Positions 35,001 to 44,362 are shown, counted from the first letter of the stretch. The stretch is DNA of 64,000 nt from an uncultured Blautia sp. (GCA_934424575.1 CAKRXU010000012.1:10214-74213), one strand, 5' to 3'. A program made the numbers and translations. Notes: generated by a model not told the origin, from the letters alone.

Positions 35001-35057
35001 GGTCATTCACTCCTGTTATATCTGTTAATCCGAATTTTCGGACACCTGTCTGTTATC

Positions 35058-36434
35058 TTAACCCACTCTCTTCTCCGCATCCAGTTTCTTCGCTTCGTTT
35101 TCCATCCGTTCGATAAACTCTACATCCGTATTCCCGGACTGAAAATCCGGGTGATCCAGGATTTCATACTGGTAGTCCACGTTGGTATCGATCCCCTCAA
35201 TGATCACTTCACCAAGTGCACTCTGCATCTTACGGATTGCTTCAGTACGGTTCTTTGCCCATACGATCACCTTCGCGATCATGGAATCATAGTACGGCGG
35301 GATCGTATATCCACTGTATACGGCAGAGTCAATACGGATTCCTTTTCCACCCGGAAAATACATGTCTGTGATCGTTCCCGGTGACGGTCGAAAACCTTTG
35401 GACGGGTTTTCGGCATTGATCCTGCATTCGATCGCATGACCGGTCAGATGAATATCTTCCTGCTTGCAGGAAAGCGGAAGTCCGGAAGCGATACGGATCT
35501 GCTCTTTGACAAGATCCACGCCAGTCACCCACTCTGTGACCGGATGTTCCACCTGGATTCGGGTATTCATTTCCATGAAATAAAATCTGCCGTCTTTATC
35601 AAGAAGGAATTCGATCGTTCCGGCATTTTCATAACCGGCCGCTTTTGCCGCTTTTACTGCTGCCTCACCCATTCTTGCACGAAGATCATCGGAGATCACT
35701 TCGCACGGAGATTCCTCGATCATCTTCTGATGATTTCGCTGAATGGAGCAGTCACGCTCTCCCAGATGGATCACATTTCCAAACTTATCTGCCATGATCT
35801 GAAACTCGATATGTCTCGGATGGCGCACAAAATGTTCCACATACATCGTGGAATCGCCAAAAGCCATCTGCGTTTCTTTCTGTGCAGTACGGAAACTTTC
35901 TTCAAAATCTGCCGGTGTGTCGGCAACTCGCATTCCTTTGCCGCCGCCTCCGAGAGCAGCCTTAATGATGACCGGATACCCGATCGTTTCTGCTTCTTTC
36001 ATTCCCTCTTCTACTGTGTAGATTGGATTTTTACCGCCGGGAATGATCGGAACACCTGCATTTGCCATCGTGTTTTTTGCCGCCTGTTTGTTTCCAAGAC
36101 TTGCGATCACACTGGATGGCGGTCCGATAAAAGTAATATTACACTGCTCACAAAGCTCCGCAAAACGACTGTTTTCGGAAAGGAAACCAAATCCCGGATG
36201 GATCGCATCGGCTCCTGTAACGATCGTCGCACTGATGATATTTTCCATGCTGAGGTAGCTCTGGGATGATGGTGCCGGTCCGATACAGACTGCCTCATCC
36301 GCAAGCTGTGTATGAAGCGCATCTCTGTCCGCTTCTGAATAAACAGCCACTGTCTCTATTCCCATTTCTCTGCATGCGCGGATGATCCGCACCGCGATCT
36401 CCCCTCGATTCGCGATCAGCACTTTTTTAATCAT
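35058..36434 (-). CDS. accC: Biotin carboxylase AccC
   Basis: 458 residues, ATP-grasp enzyme carboxylating the biotin on AccB. KVLIANRGEIAVRIIRACRE at the N-terminus, KAALGGGGKGMR as the ATP-binding glycine loop, and EMNTRIQVEHPVTE as the metal/bicarbonate site are all present. It lies between fabZ and accDA. Confidence 0.97.
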   Translation of the reverse strand: MIKKVLIANRGEIAVRIIRACREMGIETVAVYSEADRDALHTQLADEAVCIGPAPSSQSYLSMENIISATIVTGADAIHPGFGFLSENSRFAELCEQCNITFIGPPSSVIASLGNKQAAKNTMANAGVPIIPGGKNPIYTVEEGMKEAETIGYPVIIKAALGGGGKGMRVADTPADFEESFRTAQKETQMAFGDSTMYVEHFVRHPRHIEFQIMADKFGNVIHLGERDCSIQRNHQKMIEESPCEVISDDLRARMGEAAVKAAKAAGYENAGTIEFLLDKDGRFYFMEMNTRIQVEHPVTEWVTGVDLVKEQIRIASGLPLSCKQEDIHLTGHAIECRINAENPSKGFRPSPGTITDMYFPGGKGIRIDSAVYSGYTIPPYYDSMIAKVIVWAKNRTEAIRKMQSALGEVIIEGIDTNVDYQYEILDHPDFQSGNTDVEFIERMENEAKKLDAEKRVG

Positions 36435-36444
36435 AGTGTGTCAC

Positions 36445-36873
36445 CTATCCAATCATAAAAGTCAGTTCTGCATCAACTACCACTTTGCCATCAACACTTG
36501 CAACTGCATGACCGACACCTACCGGTCCTTTGCATTTGATAATTGTCGTTTCCAGTCGAAGCTTGTCTCCCGGGACAACTTTTCCACGGAATCTGCAGTT
36601 TTTGATCCCGCCAAAATATGCGATCTTGCCTTTGTTTTCTTCAAGGCTCAGGATCGCTACAGCTCCTGTCTGCGCAAGAGCTTCCACCATCAGGACACCC
36701 GGCATGACCGGTTCCTGCGGGAAATGTCCCCTGAAAAAGTCCTCACGGAATGTCACACATTTATAACCAACGGCAAATTTGCCCGGTTCATAATCCTCGA
36801 TATAATCCACCAGAAGAAATGGATGTCTGTGAGGAAGAATCTGTTCAATTTCTTTTACACCTAATTTATTCAT
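36445..36873 (-). CDS. fabZ: 3-hydroxyacyl-ACP dehydratase FabZ
   Basis: 142 residues, hot-dog fold. LPHRHPFLLVD holds the active-site His and FFRGHFPQEPVMPGVLMVEALAQ the catalytic Glu helix. It dehydrates 3-hydroxyacyl-ACP during chain elongation. No fabA or fabM is in the operon, so an unsaturated fatty acid route, if any, is encoded elsewhere. Confidence 0.97.
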   Translation of the reverse strand: MNKLGVKEIEQILPHRHPFLLVDYIEDYEPGKFAVGYKCVTFREDFFRGHFPQEPVMPGVLMVEALAQTGAVAILSLEENKGKIAYFGGIKNCRFRGKVVPGDKLRLETTIIKCKGPVGVGHAVASVDGKVVVDAELTFMIG

Positions 36874-36894
36874 GATCTATACTCTCCAGTTACT

Positions 36895-37362
36895 TCACAC
36901 AATCCGGAACAACGGCTGTCCATACTCCACTGCCTGTCCGTTCTGCACATAAATCTCTGCAACTTTTCCGTCGAAATCGCTTTCGATCTCGTTCATCAGT
37001 TTCATCGCTTCCACGATGGCAAGTGTCTGGCCTTTTTTCACCTGATCACCAACAGAAACAAACGGATCTGCATCCTCAGACGGTGCTGCATAAAAAGTTC
37101 CCACCAGAGGAGATTTTACGATCATGCCCTCCGGCTCGCTGGACGCTGCCTGTACAGTTTCAGCATTTACAGTCGCCGAACTGGCTGCTGCCTGTGCTGC
37201 TGCAAGACCCGCGATCGGCACATCCGGCTGATTTCCTGCAACCACTACCGTTTCTTTTTTCTTCTTCAGATGAATGCTGGTTCCGTTTTCTTCGTAAGCA
37301 AAATCTGTCAGTTCAGAATCTGATACTGTTTTTATTAATGTAAGAAGATTTTCAAACTCCAT
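36895..37362 (-). CDS. accB: Biotin carboxyl carrier protein AccB
   Basis: 155 residues. An N-terminal helical region, an Ala-rich linker (about 45-75), and a C-terminal biotinyl domain with EAMKLMNE, whose Lys carries biotin. PLVGTFYAAPSEDADPFV is the thumb-containing start of the domain. It lies between fabF and fabZ. Confidence 0.96.
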   Translation of the reverse strand: MEFENLLTLIKTVSDSELTDFAYEENGTSIHLKKKKETVVVAGNQPDVPIAGLAAAQAAASSATVNAETVQAASSEPEGMIVKSPLVGTFYAAPSEDADPFVSVGDQVKKGQTLAIVEAMKLMNEIESDFDGKVAEIYVQNGQAVEYGQPLFRIV

Positions 37363-37368
37363 AATCTA

Positions 37369-38610
37369 TCAACCCTCGTATTTCTTCACAAGAAGTGTCG
37401 CATTGTGTCCGCCGAAGCCAAGAGAATTGCTCATTGCATAGCGGATCTCTTTTTCCACCGGAGCACCGATCGCATAATTCAGGTCACACTCTTCATCCGG
37501 CTCTGTGGTTCCAACCGTCTGATGGATAAAGCCCTCTTCCAGAGATTTTACACATGTTACAAATTCCACACCGCCAGCAGCACCGAGCAGATGTCCGATC
37601 ATGGATTTGGTTGAATTTACAACCAGATTTTTTGCCGCATCTCCAAATGCCTTGTGGATCGCTCTTGTCTCGAACAGGTCGTTGTGGTGCGTGCTTGTTC
37701 CATGTGCGTTGATGTATTCCACCTCAGATGGCTGTACGCCGGCTTCTTCCATTGCCAGTTCCATTGCTCTTGCTGCGCCTGCTCCGTCCTCTGCCGGAGA
37801 AGTGATATGGAAAGCATCAGCTGTTGCACCGTAACCGACAAGCTCTGCGTAGATCCTTGCTCCTCTTGCCTTCGCATGTTCCAGTTCCTCAAGAACCACG
37901 ATGCCGGCACCTTCGCCAAGCACAAAACCACTTCTGTCTTTATCAAACGGGATAGATGCTCTTGCGGCATCTTCTGTCTTGGTAAGGGCAGTAAGAGCAG
38001 TAAAACCTGCAACACCTGTCGGGCAGATGCAGCTTTCCGTTCCACCTGCCAGCATGATCTCGGCATCGCCGTACTGGATCGCACGGAATGCATCACCAAT
38101 GCTGTGAGTTCCGGAAGCACAGGCGGTCACAACGTCTGTACATTTGCCACGAAGTCCGAACTGAATGGAGATATTTCCCGCTGCCATGTTGGAGATCATC
38201 ATCGGTACCATCAGAGGATTTACTTTTCCAGGTCCTTTGGTGAGGATCTTTTCATAGTTATTCTCTACCTGCGGAAGACTTCCGATACCGGAGCCAACGA
38301 TCACGCCTGCACGGAAAGAATCTTCTTTTTCCATATCGATCCCGGAATCTTCCAGGGCTTCTTTTGCTGCTGTCACTGCATACTGGCAGAACGGATCCAT
38401 GCGTCTCGCAGATCTCGGATCCATATGGTCTTTTGCATTAAAATCCTTCACCTCTGCGGCAATCTTTACTTTGTAATCGGTGGTATCAAACTTCGTGATC
38501 GGTCCGATGCCGACTTTTCCCTCACGGATCCCTGCCCAGAAATCCTTTACATTATTTCCAATAGGGGTAACTGCACCAAGTCCGGTGACAACGACTCTTC
38601 TCTTACTCAT
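37369..38610 (-). CDS. fabF: 3-oxoacyl-ACP synthase II FabF
   Basis: 413 residues, thiolase-fold condensing enzyme. The active-site Cys lies in DVVTACASGTHS and the two His in NAHGTSTHHND and KSMIGHLLGAAGG. The start overlaps the fabG stop by four bases, indicating translational coupling. Confidence 0.97.
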   Translation of the reverse strand: MSKRRVVVTGLGAVTPIGNNVKDFWAGIREGKVGIGPITKFDTTDYKVKIAAEVKDFNAKDHMDPRSARRMDPFCQYAVTAAKEALEDSGIDMEKEDSFRAGVIVGSGIGSLPQVENNYEKILTKGPGKVNPLMVPMMISNMAAGNISIQFGLRGKCTDVVTACASGTHSIGDAFRAIQYGDAEIMLAGGTESCICPTGVAGFTALTALTKTEDAARASIPFDKDRSGFVLGEGAGIVVLEELEHAKARGARIYAELVGYGATADAFHITSPAEDGAGAARAMELAMEEAGVQPSEVEYINAHGTSTHHNDLFETRAIHKAFGDAAKNLVVNSTKSMIGHLLGAAGGVEFVTCVKSLEEGFIHQTVGTTEPDEECDLNYAIGAPVEKEIRYAMSNSLGFGGHNATLLVKKYEG

Positions 38611-39356
38611 ATGACCATTCCTCCATCGACCTGAATTACCTGTCCTGTGATGTATGCAGCATCGTCAGATGCCAGAAAAGCGACTGTTTTTGCGATATCT
38701 TCCGGCTTGCCAAAATGTCCGAGCGGAATCTGTGCGGCAGATGCTTTTTTTACTTCTTCGGATAATACTGCTGTCATTTCTGTCTCAATAAATCCCGGTG
38801 CCACTGCATTTACAGTAATTCCGCGGGATGCAAGTTCTCTCGCCGCACTCTTTGTCATACCGATGATCCCTGCCTTGGATGCCGCGTAGTTTGCCTGTCC
38901 TGCATTTCCGGCAATTCCAACTACGGATGCCATGCTGATGATACGTCCGCTGCGCTGGCGGAGCATCTGTCTGGAAACAAAACGCATCATATTGAAAGTT
39001 CCCTTGAGGTTGACATCGATCACACTGTCAAAATCTGCTTCTGACATTCCCATCAGAAGACCATCCTTTGTGATCCCTGCATTGTTCACCAGGATATCAA
39101 TACTTCCATGTGTCTTTACGATATCTTTTACAGCACTTTCGCATGCTTTATGATCAGCGACATTCCACTGTCTGATCTCTGCTTCGCCGCCTTTTTCCTC
39201 AATTTCTTTCTGCACTTCTTCTGCACGTTCCAGAGAACCGTTATAATTGATCACAACTGTTGCACCTCTCGACGCAAGTTCCAGGGCAATGGCTCTTCCG
39301 ATCCCTCTGGAAGCACCTGTTACAACAGCAACTTTCTTTTTATTCTGCTCTGCCAC
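38607..39356 (-). CDS. fabG: 3-oxoacyl-ACP reductase FabG
   Basis: 249 residues, short-chain dehydrogenase. TGASRGIGRAIAL binds NADPH, NNAGIT is present, and YAASKAG gives the catalytic Tyr/Lys with Ser in MASVVGIAGN. It reduces 3-oxoacyl-ACP. It lies between fabD and fabF. Confidence 0.97.
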   Translation of the reverse strand: MAEQNKKKVAVVTGASRGIGRAIALELASRGATVVINYNGSLERAEEVQKEIEEKGGEAEIRQWNVADHKACESAVKDIVKTHGSIDILVNNAGITKDGLLMGMSEADFDSVIDVNLKGTFNMMRFVSRQMLRQRSGRIISMASVVGIAGNAGQANYAASKAGIIGMTKSAARELASRGITVNAVAPGFIETEMTAVLSEEVKKASAAQIPLGHFGKPEDIAKTVAFLASDDAAYITGQVIQVDGGMVI

Positions 39357-39367
39357 TTATTTTCTCC

Positions 39368-40288
39368 TTATTTAAGTTCCTCACACACCGAAACAGCTTC
39401 TTCCCAGCTTCCAATGTGATAGGATTTTACATTTTTATCAATCTTTCGAAGGAATCCTGTCAGTGTTTTGCCCGGTCCGATCTCTACGAAGGTATCCACG
39501 CCTTCGCGGATCATGGTCTCCACACTCTGCTGCCAGCGGACAGATCCGCTGACCTGCGCTACTAGAAGTTCTTCGATCTGTCCGCAATCCGTGACAACTT
39601 CTGCATTGATGTTTGCCACATACGGAACTTTCAGAGGATTCATGCTGACTCCGGCAAAAACCTTCGCCAGTTCTTCTCCTGCCGGTCTCATCATTGGTGA
39701 ATGGAAAGGTCCGCTTACTTTGAGCGGAAGTACCCTTCTTGCACCTGCTTCCTTGAGAGCTGTTCCTGCCTCGGCAACTGCTTTCGCTTCACCAGTAATA
39801 ACGATCTGTCCCGGGCAGTTGTAGTTTGCAATGGAAACGCCCTCTCTGCCATTTAAAACATCCTCAATGACTGCTGCATCAAGTCCGAGTACTGCGGACA
39901 TTGCTCCGGTTCCCTCCGGTGCTGCATGTTCCATAAAAATCCCTCTGGAACGGACAGTGCGTACTGCATCCATATCGCACATTCCGCCTGCCACTGCGAT
40001 CGCACAGTATTCACCAAGGCTTAAGCCCGCTGTCATATCTGCATAAAGACCCATAGATTCGACAGCTCTCGTCATTGCAAGACAGGCTGTTACCATCGCC
40101 ACCTGTGTATATTCTGTTTTGTTCAGAAGATCATTTTCTTCGAAACAGAGTTTCTTAAGGTCAAGTCCTGCTGCTTCTGATGCCTGGTCAAACACGGCTT
40201 TGGAAAGAGGGCTTTTTTCATAAAAATCCTTTCCCATTCCAACTGCCTGTGCGCCCTGTCCCGGATAAATAAAAGCAATCTTACTCAT
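39368..40288 (-). CDS. fabD: Malonyl-CoA:ACP transacylase FabD
   Basis: 306 residues. IAFIYPGQGAQ near the start, GLSLGEYCA with the nucleophilic Ser, GPFHSPMM with the catalytic His, and EIGPGKTLTGF are the standard motifs. The ATG at 40288 gives proper spacing to GGGG and overlaps the fabK stop by eight bases; an ATG two codons earlier is less well placed. Confidence 0.96.
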   Translation of the reverse strand: MSKIAFIYPGQGAQAVGMGKDFYEKSPLSKAVFDQASEAAGLDLKKLCFEENDLLNKTEYTQVAMVTACLAMTRAVESMGLYADMTAGLSLGEYCAIAVAGGMCDMDAVRTVRSRGIFMEHAAPEGTGAMSAVLGLDAAVIEDVLNGREGVSIANYNCPGQIVITGEAKAVAEAGTALKEAGARRVLPLKVSGPFHSPMMRPAGEELAKVFAGVSMNPLKVPYVANINAEVVTDCGQIEELLVAQVSGSVRWQQSVETMIREGVDTFVEIGPGKTLTGFLRKIDKNVKSYHIGSWEEAVSVCEELK

Positions 40289-41219
40289 CTGCATTTACCC
40301 CGTTCATCAGTCTGGCTGCCCCGGAAACCGTTGCTTTGATGATGTCCTCGCAAGAACGTTCTTCTTTGATCATACCTGCGATCTGACCTGCCATCAGGCT
40401 TCCGTTCTTTGCATCACCTTCCTGAACGGCTTTTCTGAGACTTCCCAGAGTAAGCTGCTCCAGTTCTTCAAACGGTGCACCTGCTTTTTCCAGTTCCAGA
40501 TATCTGCGGACCATGTCGTTACGGAGAACACGGATCGGATGTCCGGTGCTTCTTCCTGTTACACGGCTGTCGATGTCTTTTGCTTTGATAATACTGTTTT
40601 TATAATTTTCATGGATCACAGATTCTTTGGATGCTGCAAAAACGGTTCCCATCTGGATTCCTTTTGCACCAAGCATAAATGCTGCTGCCATTCCTCTGCC
40701 GTCTGCGATACCGCCTGCGGCGATTACCGGAATCTTCACTGCATCAACGACCTGCGGAACCAGTACCATTGTAGTAAGTTCTCCGATATGGCCGCCTGCT
40801 TCACATCCTTCGGCAACGACAGCATCTGCGCCGCAGCGTTCCATACGTTTTGCAAGTGCTACGGATGCAATGACCGGGATAACTTTCACTCCGGCTGCTT
40901 TCCAGTCTGCCATGTATTTCTCCGGGCTTCCGGCTCCTGTGGTAACGACTTTGACGCCCTCTTCCACGATAACCTTTGCAACTTTTTCTGATTCCGGATT
41001 CATCAGCATGATATTGACACCAAACGGTTTGTCTGTCAGCTTCTTTGTCTCACGGATCTGCTCTCTGACCCATTCTGCCGGTGCACCGCCTGCAGCGATC
41101 AGACCAAGGCCGCCTGCATTGGATACAGCTGCTGCCAGATGACATTCCGCAACCCATGCCATACCGCCCTGGATCACCGGATATTCAATTCCTAATAATT
41201 CTGTGATCTCTGTTTTCAT
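40281..41219 (-). CDS. fabK: Enoyl-ACP reductase II FabK
   Basis: 312 residues, FMN-dependent TIM-barrel of the nitronate monooxygenase/FabK group. PVIQGGMAWV, AGGIADGRGMAAAFMLGA and GTVFAASKES match FabK, the triclosan-insensitive enoyl reductase of streptococci and clostridia. Its place between acpP and fabD supports this over a nitronate monooxygenase. Confidence 0.94.
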   Translation of the reverse strand: MKTEITELLGIEYPVIQGGMAWVAECHLAAAVSNAGGLGLIAAGGAPAEWVREQIRETKKLTDKPFGVNIMLMNPESEKVAKVIVEEGVKVVTTGAGSPEKYMADWKAAGVKVIPVIASVALAKRMERCGADAVVAEGCEAGGHIGELTTMVLVPQVVDAVKIPVIAAGGIADGRGMAAAFMLGAKGIQMGTVFAASKESVIHENYKNSIIKAKDIDSRVTGRSTGHPIRVLRNDMVRRYLELEKAGAPFEELEQLTLGSLRKAVQEGDAKNGSLMAGQIAGMIKEERSCEDIIKATVSGAARLMNGVNADE

Positions 41220-41245
41220 AATAAAATCCTCTTGTCCTGTGACTC

Positions 41246-41473
41246 TTATGCCTGATGCTCTGTCAGGTAGTTCATTGCATCTGCTACAGTTGTGATCTTT
41301 TCAAGATCTTCGCTTGGGATCTCTACAGAAAATTCTTCCTCAAGTGCCATTGCCAGCTCAAAAAGATCAAGGGAATCTGCATGAAGATCATCCATGAAAG
41401 ATGTCTCTGCAGTGATCTCTGCTGCGTTTGCTCCTAAAGTGTCTGCTGTAAGTTCGATGATTTTTTCTAACAT
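41246..41473 (-). CDS. acpP: Acyl carrier protein
   Basis: 75 residues, acidic four-helix ACP. The DLHADSLDLFELAM segment holds the Ser for phosphopantetheine. It lies between fabH and fabK. Confidence 0.97.
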   Translation of the reverse strand: MLEKIIELTADTLGANAAEITAETSFMDDLHADSLDLFELAMALEEEFSVEIPSEDLEKITTVADAMNYLTEHQA

Positions 41474-41507
41474 TTTTGTTTTCTCCTTTTTCTATATAAA
41501 TTTAAAA

Positions 41508-42545
41508 TTATATGATCTCTATTTTTCTGTATCTATCTTTCGTATTGCTGTCAATTTCCCATTCCAATACGCTCGCTCCCCACGAAAGCCCGGCGCCAAA
41601 TCCTGCCAGAATCAGCTTCTGTCCTTTCCTGAGGATACCCTTCCGGTTCAGCTCATTCAGCAAAATCGGAATGCTCGCGGATGACGTATTTCCATAATCC
41701 TGAAGATTCATTGGAAACTTCCCGATATCCAGGCGAAGCCGCCTCGCAACTGCATCCACGATCCTCGCATTCGCCTGGTGAAGAACAAACCAGTCAATGT
41801 CTTCTGTGGAAAGTTCATTTTCTTTCAAAACTTCCTGTATCACCTGCGGGACCTTGCGGACCGCAAACTGAAAGACATCCTTGCCATTCATGGTAATGTA
41901 TTCTATTTTTGCTTCTTCGCAGTCTCTGTCAATACTGCGGACTCTGCCTGCGGCTCCCGGTCCGGTAAGTGCCGGTCCGCCTTTTCCATCAGAGTGTGCC
42001 ACCGGTCGGTAGCTCCTTCCCTCTGCAGCCTTCAGAAGAACCGCTCCGGCCCCATCTCCAAACAGGATGCAGGTTCCGCGATCCGTCCAGTCCACCAGTC
42101 TGGAAAGGCTCTCGCTTCCTATGACCAGGATCATCCGGCAGATTCCGGATGAGATATAAGCCTGGGCAGTATTGTAAGCGAAAAGAAATCCGCTGCACGC
42201 AGCATTGAGATCAAATCCGACCGCCCTGACCGCTCCAAGTATTTCCTGTACCTGACAGGCTGTGCATGGAAAAACCCGGTCAGCCGAACCCGTTGCCACC
42301 AGGATCATATCTACTTCTTCCGGTAGAACTCCGGCTTCCTCAAGTGCCTGGCGGCCTGCTTCTGCAGCCATGGAAACGGTCGTTTCCTTCTCCACAATGC
42401 GCCGCCGCTCCACACCTGTCCGTTCCCGGATCCATTCATCGCTGGTATCTACAAAACCTGCGATCTCATTGTTATCCAGAACTCTCTCAGGGACACAGGC
42501 TCCCGTTCCCCGGATGACTCCGGTTATGGTCTGTTCTTTATTCAT
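41508..42545 (-). CDS. fabH: 3-oxoacyl-ACP synthase III FabH
   Basis: 345 residues, initiating condensing enzyme. The catalytic Cys is in DLNAACSGFLFAYNTA, His in WFVLHQANARI, and Asn in YGNTSSASIP. It is the first gene of the fatty acid operon. No fabT or fabM precedes it, although the gene order otherwise matches streptococci; a FabT-like box lies in its upstream region. Confidence 0.96.
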   Translation of the reverse strand: MNKEQTITGVIRGTGACVPERVLDNNEIAGFVDTSDEWIRERTGVERRRIVEKETTVSMAAEAGRQALEEAGVLPEEVDMILVATGSADRVFPCTACQVQEILGAVRAVGFDLNAACSGFLFAYNTAQAYISSGICRMILVIGSESLSRLVDWTDRGTCILFGDGAGAVLLKAAEGRSYRPVAHSDGKGGPALTGPGAAGRVRSIDRDCEEAKIEYITMNGKDVFQFAVRKVPQVIQEVLKENELSTEDIDWFVLHQANARIVDAVARRLRLDIGKFPMNLQDYGNTSSASIPILLNELNRKGILRKGQKLILAGFGAGLSWGASVLEWEIDSNTKDRYRKIEII

Positions 42546-42591
42546 AATAGTTGTTTCCTCATATTCCTGACTTGTTTTGATTTTAGAATAT

Positions 42592-42604
42592 TTTGATTGT
42601 CAAA
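42592..42604 (-). promoter_or_regulatory. Candidate FabT-type operator upstream of fabH
   Basis: The palindrome TTTGA-CAA-TCAAA lies about 50 bases before the fabH start on the minus strand and includes a TTGACA -35-like hexamer. It resembles FabT sites of Firmicutes. No clear -10 could be assigned. Confidence 0.45.
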
Positions 42605-42651
42605 GTATATCTCCAAAAAAAGCTTTTGTCAAGAGAAAAAATTAACAACTT

Positions 42652-42756
42652 TGCATTCCACATCACCTTCGGTGATAGCATTTTGCCCCGTATGTCTCGG
42701 GATTTTGCCATATTCATGGCAAAACACCTCGCGGGACATTACCTGTGAACAGTAAC
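42652..42756. repeat. Dispersed structured repeat, copy B
   Basis: 105 bp about 90% identical to 20141-20244, ending in the perfect border GTGAACAGTAAC (42745-42756). The two internal hairpins (ATCACC/GGTGAT and TTTTGCCAT/ATGGCAAAA) are conserved. It lies between the divergent fabH and small Cys-rich protein genes and lacks the left border seen in copy A. Confidence 0.8.
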
Positions 42757-42842
42757 ATCATCTGACTTTTCAGCTTTTCCTTTTGTCGATTTCGCGCTAT
42801 AATAGAGTTATCAATATACAACATAGGAAGGGAGATTTTATC

Positions 42843-43190
42843 ATGTCCAAAACAATCCGTGAATTAACAGAAGACCTGCTCGCATCACCATCCGCATGTG
42901 CTGAAGTCAAAGAAACCGCACAGAATTATCTCGATGCTATCGGCGGCGAAAATGAAGCTGCCGCTGCCAAAACATTCGTAGCAGAACTTGAAGAAGACAT
43001 CATGCCGATCGACGGTCTGATCGCTTTTGCAGAGTCCGATATGGGTGCCAAAGTTTTCGGTGAAGAAGGTGCCAAAAATATTCTGATCCATGCCAAAGAC
43101 CGCAAAGCTGCCGGAGAAAAATACTGCGACTGCCCTGCATGTGCAGCGTGTGAAGCACTACTTGAGAAGAAAGATGAAATCCTGAAATAA
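42843..43190 (+). CDS. Small acidic protein with C-terminal Cys cluster, function unknown
   Basis: 115 residues from the ATG preceded by GGAAGGGAG; an in-frame ATG at 42783 lacks a ribosome site. Largely helical and acidic, ending in a CDCPACAACE cluster (four Cys) that could bind metal or react with thiols. I recall similar short clostridial proteins being labelled Hsp90-like, but I see no Hsp90 ATPase domain. A TATAAT lies at 42798-42803. It stands alone between a repeat and a terminator. Confidence 0.8.
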   Translation: MSKTIRELTEDLLASPSACAEVKETAQNYLDAIGGENEAAAAKTFVAELEEDIMPIDGLIAFAESDMGAKVFGEEGAKNILIHAKDRKAAGEKYCDCPACAACEALLEKKDEILK

Positions 43191-43227
43191 GGGTTATTGT
43201 TTATCAGATAATTACATAAGCATTTAG

Positions 43228-43280
43228 AACGCCCAGACAATGCCGTATCATGTTTTATCAGATGGCATTGCCTGGGCGTT
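43228..43280. terminator. Long terminator-like hairpin
   Basis: A 17-bp stem with one mismatch (43228-43244 with 43264-43280) between convergent genes. The T tail is short. Confidence 0.7.
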
Positions 43281-43311
43281 TGTCTGACAAACTAAAGATA
43301 CCTGCTGGCAT

Positions 43312-43752
43312 TTACTCAATGTCTATCAGCTTCTCCTGCACTTTCACCGGAACTCTGATCAGTCCGAATTTCCAAAAAATACTATATATGTAAGAAATTC
43401 CAAAAATCTGCCCAATCGCCTTCGGCCCCTTATATTCCGGCAGGATCAGCTCTGCTTTTCCATCTATATCACAAATCTGAGTTGCATCGATCACTTTGTG
43501 AAACGCCAGAAGCACTGAACTTCGAGTCAGAGTTTTGCTGCTTTCCTTACGGGACACCAGCAGTTCTCCACTGTATTCCCCGTTTCGCTTTCTCTTCACA
43601 ACATAAGAAAACGGAAGCCCCGATGAAGTATTAAAAAACTCCCCCTGACCTGCCAGAAGTGCATCCCACAATAATTTATCAAGTTCTGTTTTCTCCTCCA
43701 AAATCCCCTTCTGCAGCCTTTTCACTGCCACCTCACGCTCACTCTGATACAT
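43312..43752 (-). CDS. Hypothetical protein
   Basis: 146 residues, mixed charge, no signal peptide or membrane helix. The N-terminal half is helical (EREVAVKRLQKGILEEKTELDKLLWDALL) and the middle includes basic patches (VVKRKRNGEYSGELLVSRKES). I do not recognise a family. The start could also be GTG at 43758. It shares the promoter region with a divergent XRE-type regulator, so the two may be functionally linked. Confidence 0.65.
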   Translation of the reverse strand: MYQSEREVAVKRLQKGILEEKTELDKLLWDALLAGQGEFFNTSSGLPFSYVVKRKRNGEYSGELLVSRKESSKTLTRSSVLLAFHKVIDATQICDIDGKAELILPEYKGPKAIGQIFGISYIYSIFWKFGLIRVPVKVQEKLIDIE

Positions 43753-43758
43753 ACTCAC

Positions 43759-44043
43759 AAAACATCACCGTTCCTTAGTCTCAAGTGTTTTAGTTTTTTA
43801 TAATTAAGTCATTATGTGTAATATATCACTTAATTTAAGTCTGGCATTATGCAAGAACGAAACGCTCTTTAATCTTGCCAGTATCTCCAATATTTCTCTT
43901 CCAAAGATAATTTTGTCTCTGGTTTTATTCCATATTTTTCCAAAATTAAGTATTATATATCTTGTTTTTTATATTTCAAGTTTTATATATCCTATTTCCA
44001 GTAAGTTGGTGATATAAAATGTCACAAAAAGGAGAATTTGTGA
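43759..44043 (+). promoter_or_regulatory. AT-rich divergent control region with inverted repeats
   Basis: Between the hypothetical gene and the XRE regulator. It contains an 8-bp inverted repeat AATTAAGT/ACTTAATT (about 43801-43835). At 44022-44043, TCACAAA and TTTGTGA flank the AAGGAGAA ribosome site of the XRE gene. No other gene is visible. Confidence 0.5.
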
Positions 44044-44044
44044 T

Positions 44045-44362
44045 ATGAATACGAAGGAAAGTTTCAGCACACGGCTTGCGCAGTTAAGAACGGATGAAGA
44101 AATCTCTGCCAGAGAAATGAGCCTTGATCTTGGTCAGAATCCCAGTTACATAAATCGAATTGAAAATCAGAAAGCTTATCCATCTATGCAGGTCTTCTTC
44201 TATATTTGTGATTATCTCAAAATCACTCCTGGAGATTTTTTTAACCAACATATGAACTATCCTAAAGAAATAAATGAATTAATCAAACTCCTTCAGAATC
44301 TGAATTCTGAACAGCTTAAATTGATCAAACAGATTGCGGAGCAATTCTGCAAAAAGAAATAA
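44045..44362 (+). CDS. XRE-family helix-turn-helix regulator
   Basis: 105 residues. The N-terminal HTH (about 8-62) shows RLAQLRTDEEISAREMSLDLG and NPSYINRIENQKAYPSM, a Cro/C1-type fold. The C-terminal 40 residues are helical and may mediate dimerisation. A perfect 7-bp inverted repeat brackets its ribosome site, suggesting autoregulation. Confidence 0.88.
   Translation: MNTKESFSTRLAQLRTDEEISAREMSLDLGQNPSYINRIENQKAYPSMQVFFYICDYLKITPGDFFNQHMNYPKEINELIKLLQNLNSEQLKLIKQIAEQFCKKK

Noticed and set aside
37654..38634. Plus-strand frame of 326 codons opposite fabF
   Set aside because: Cys-rich shadow of fabF without ribosome site or family features.
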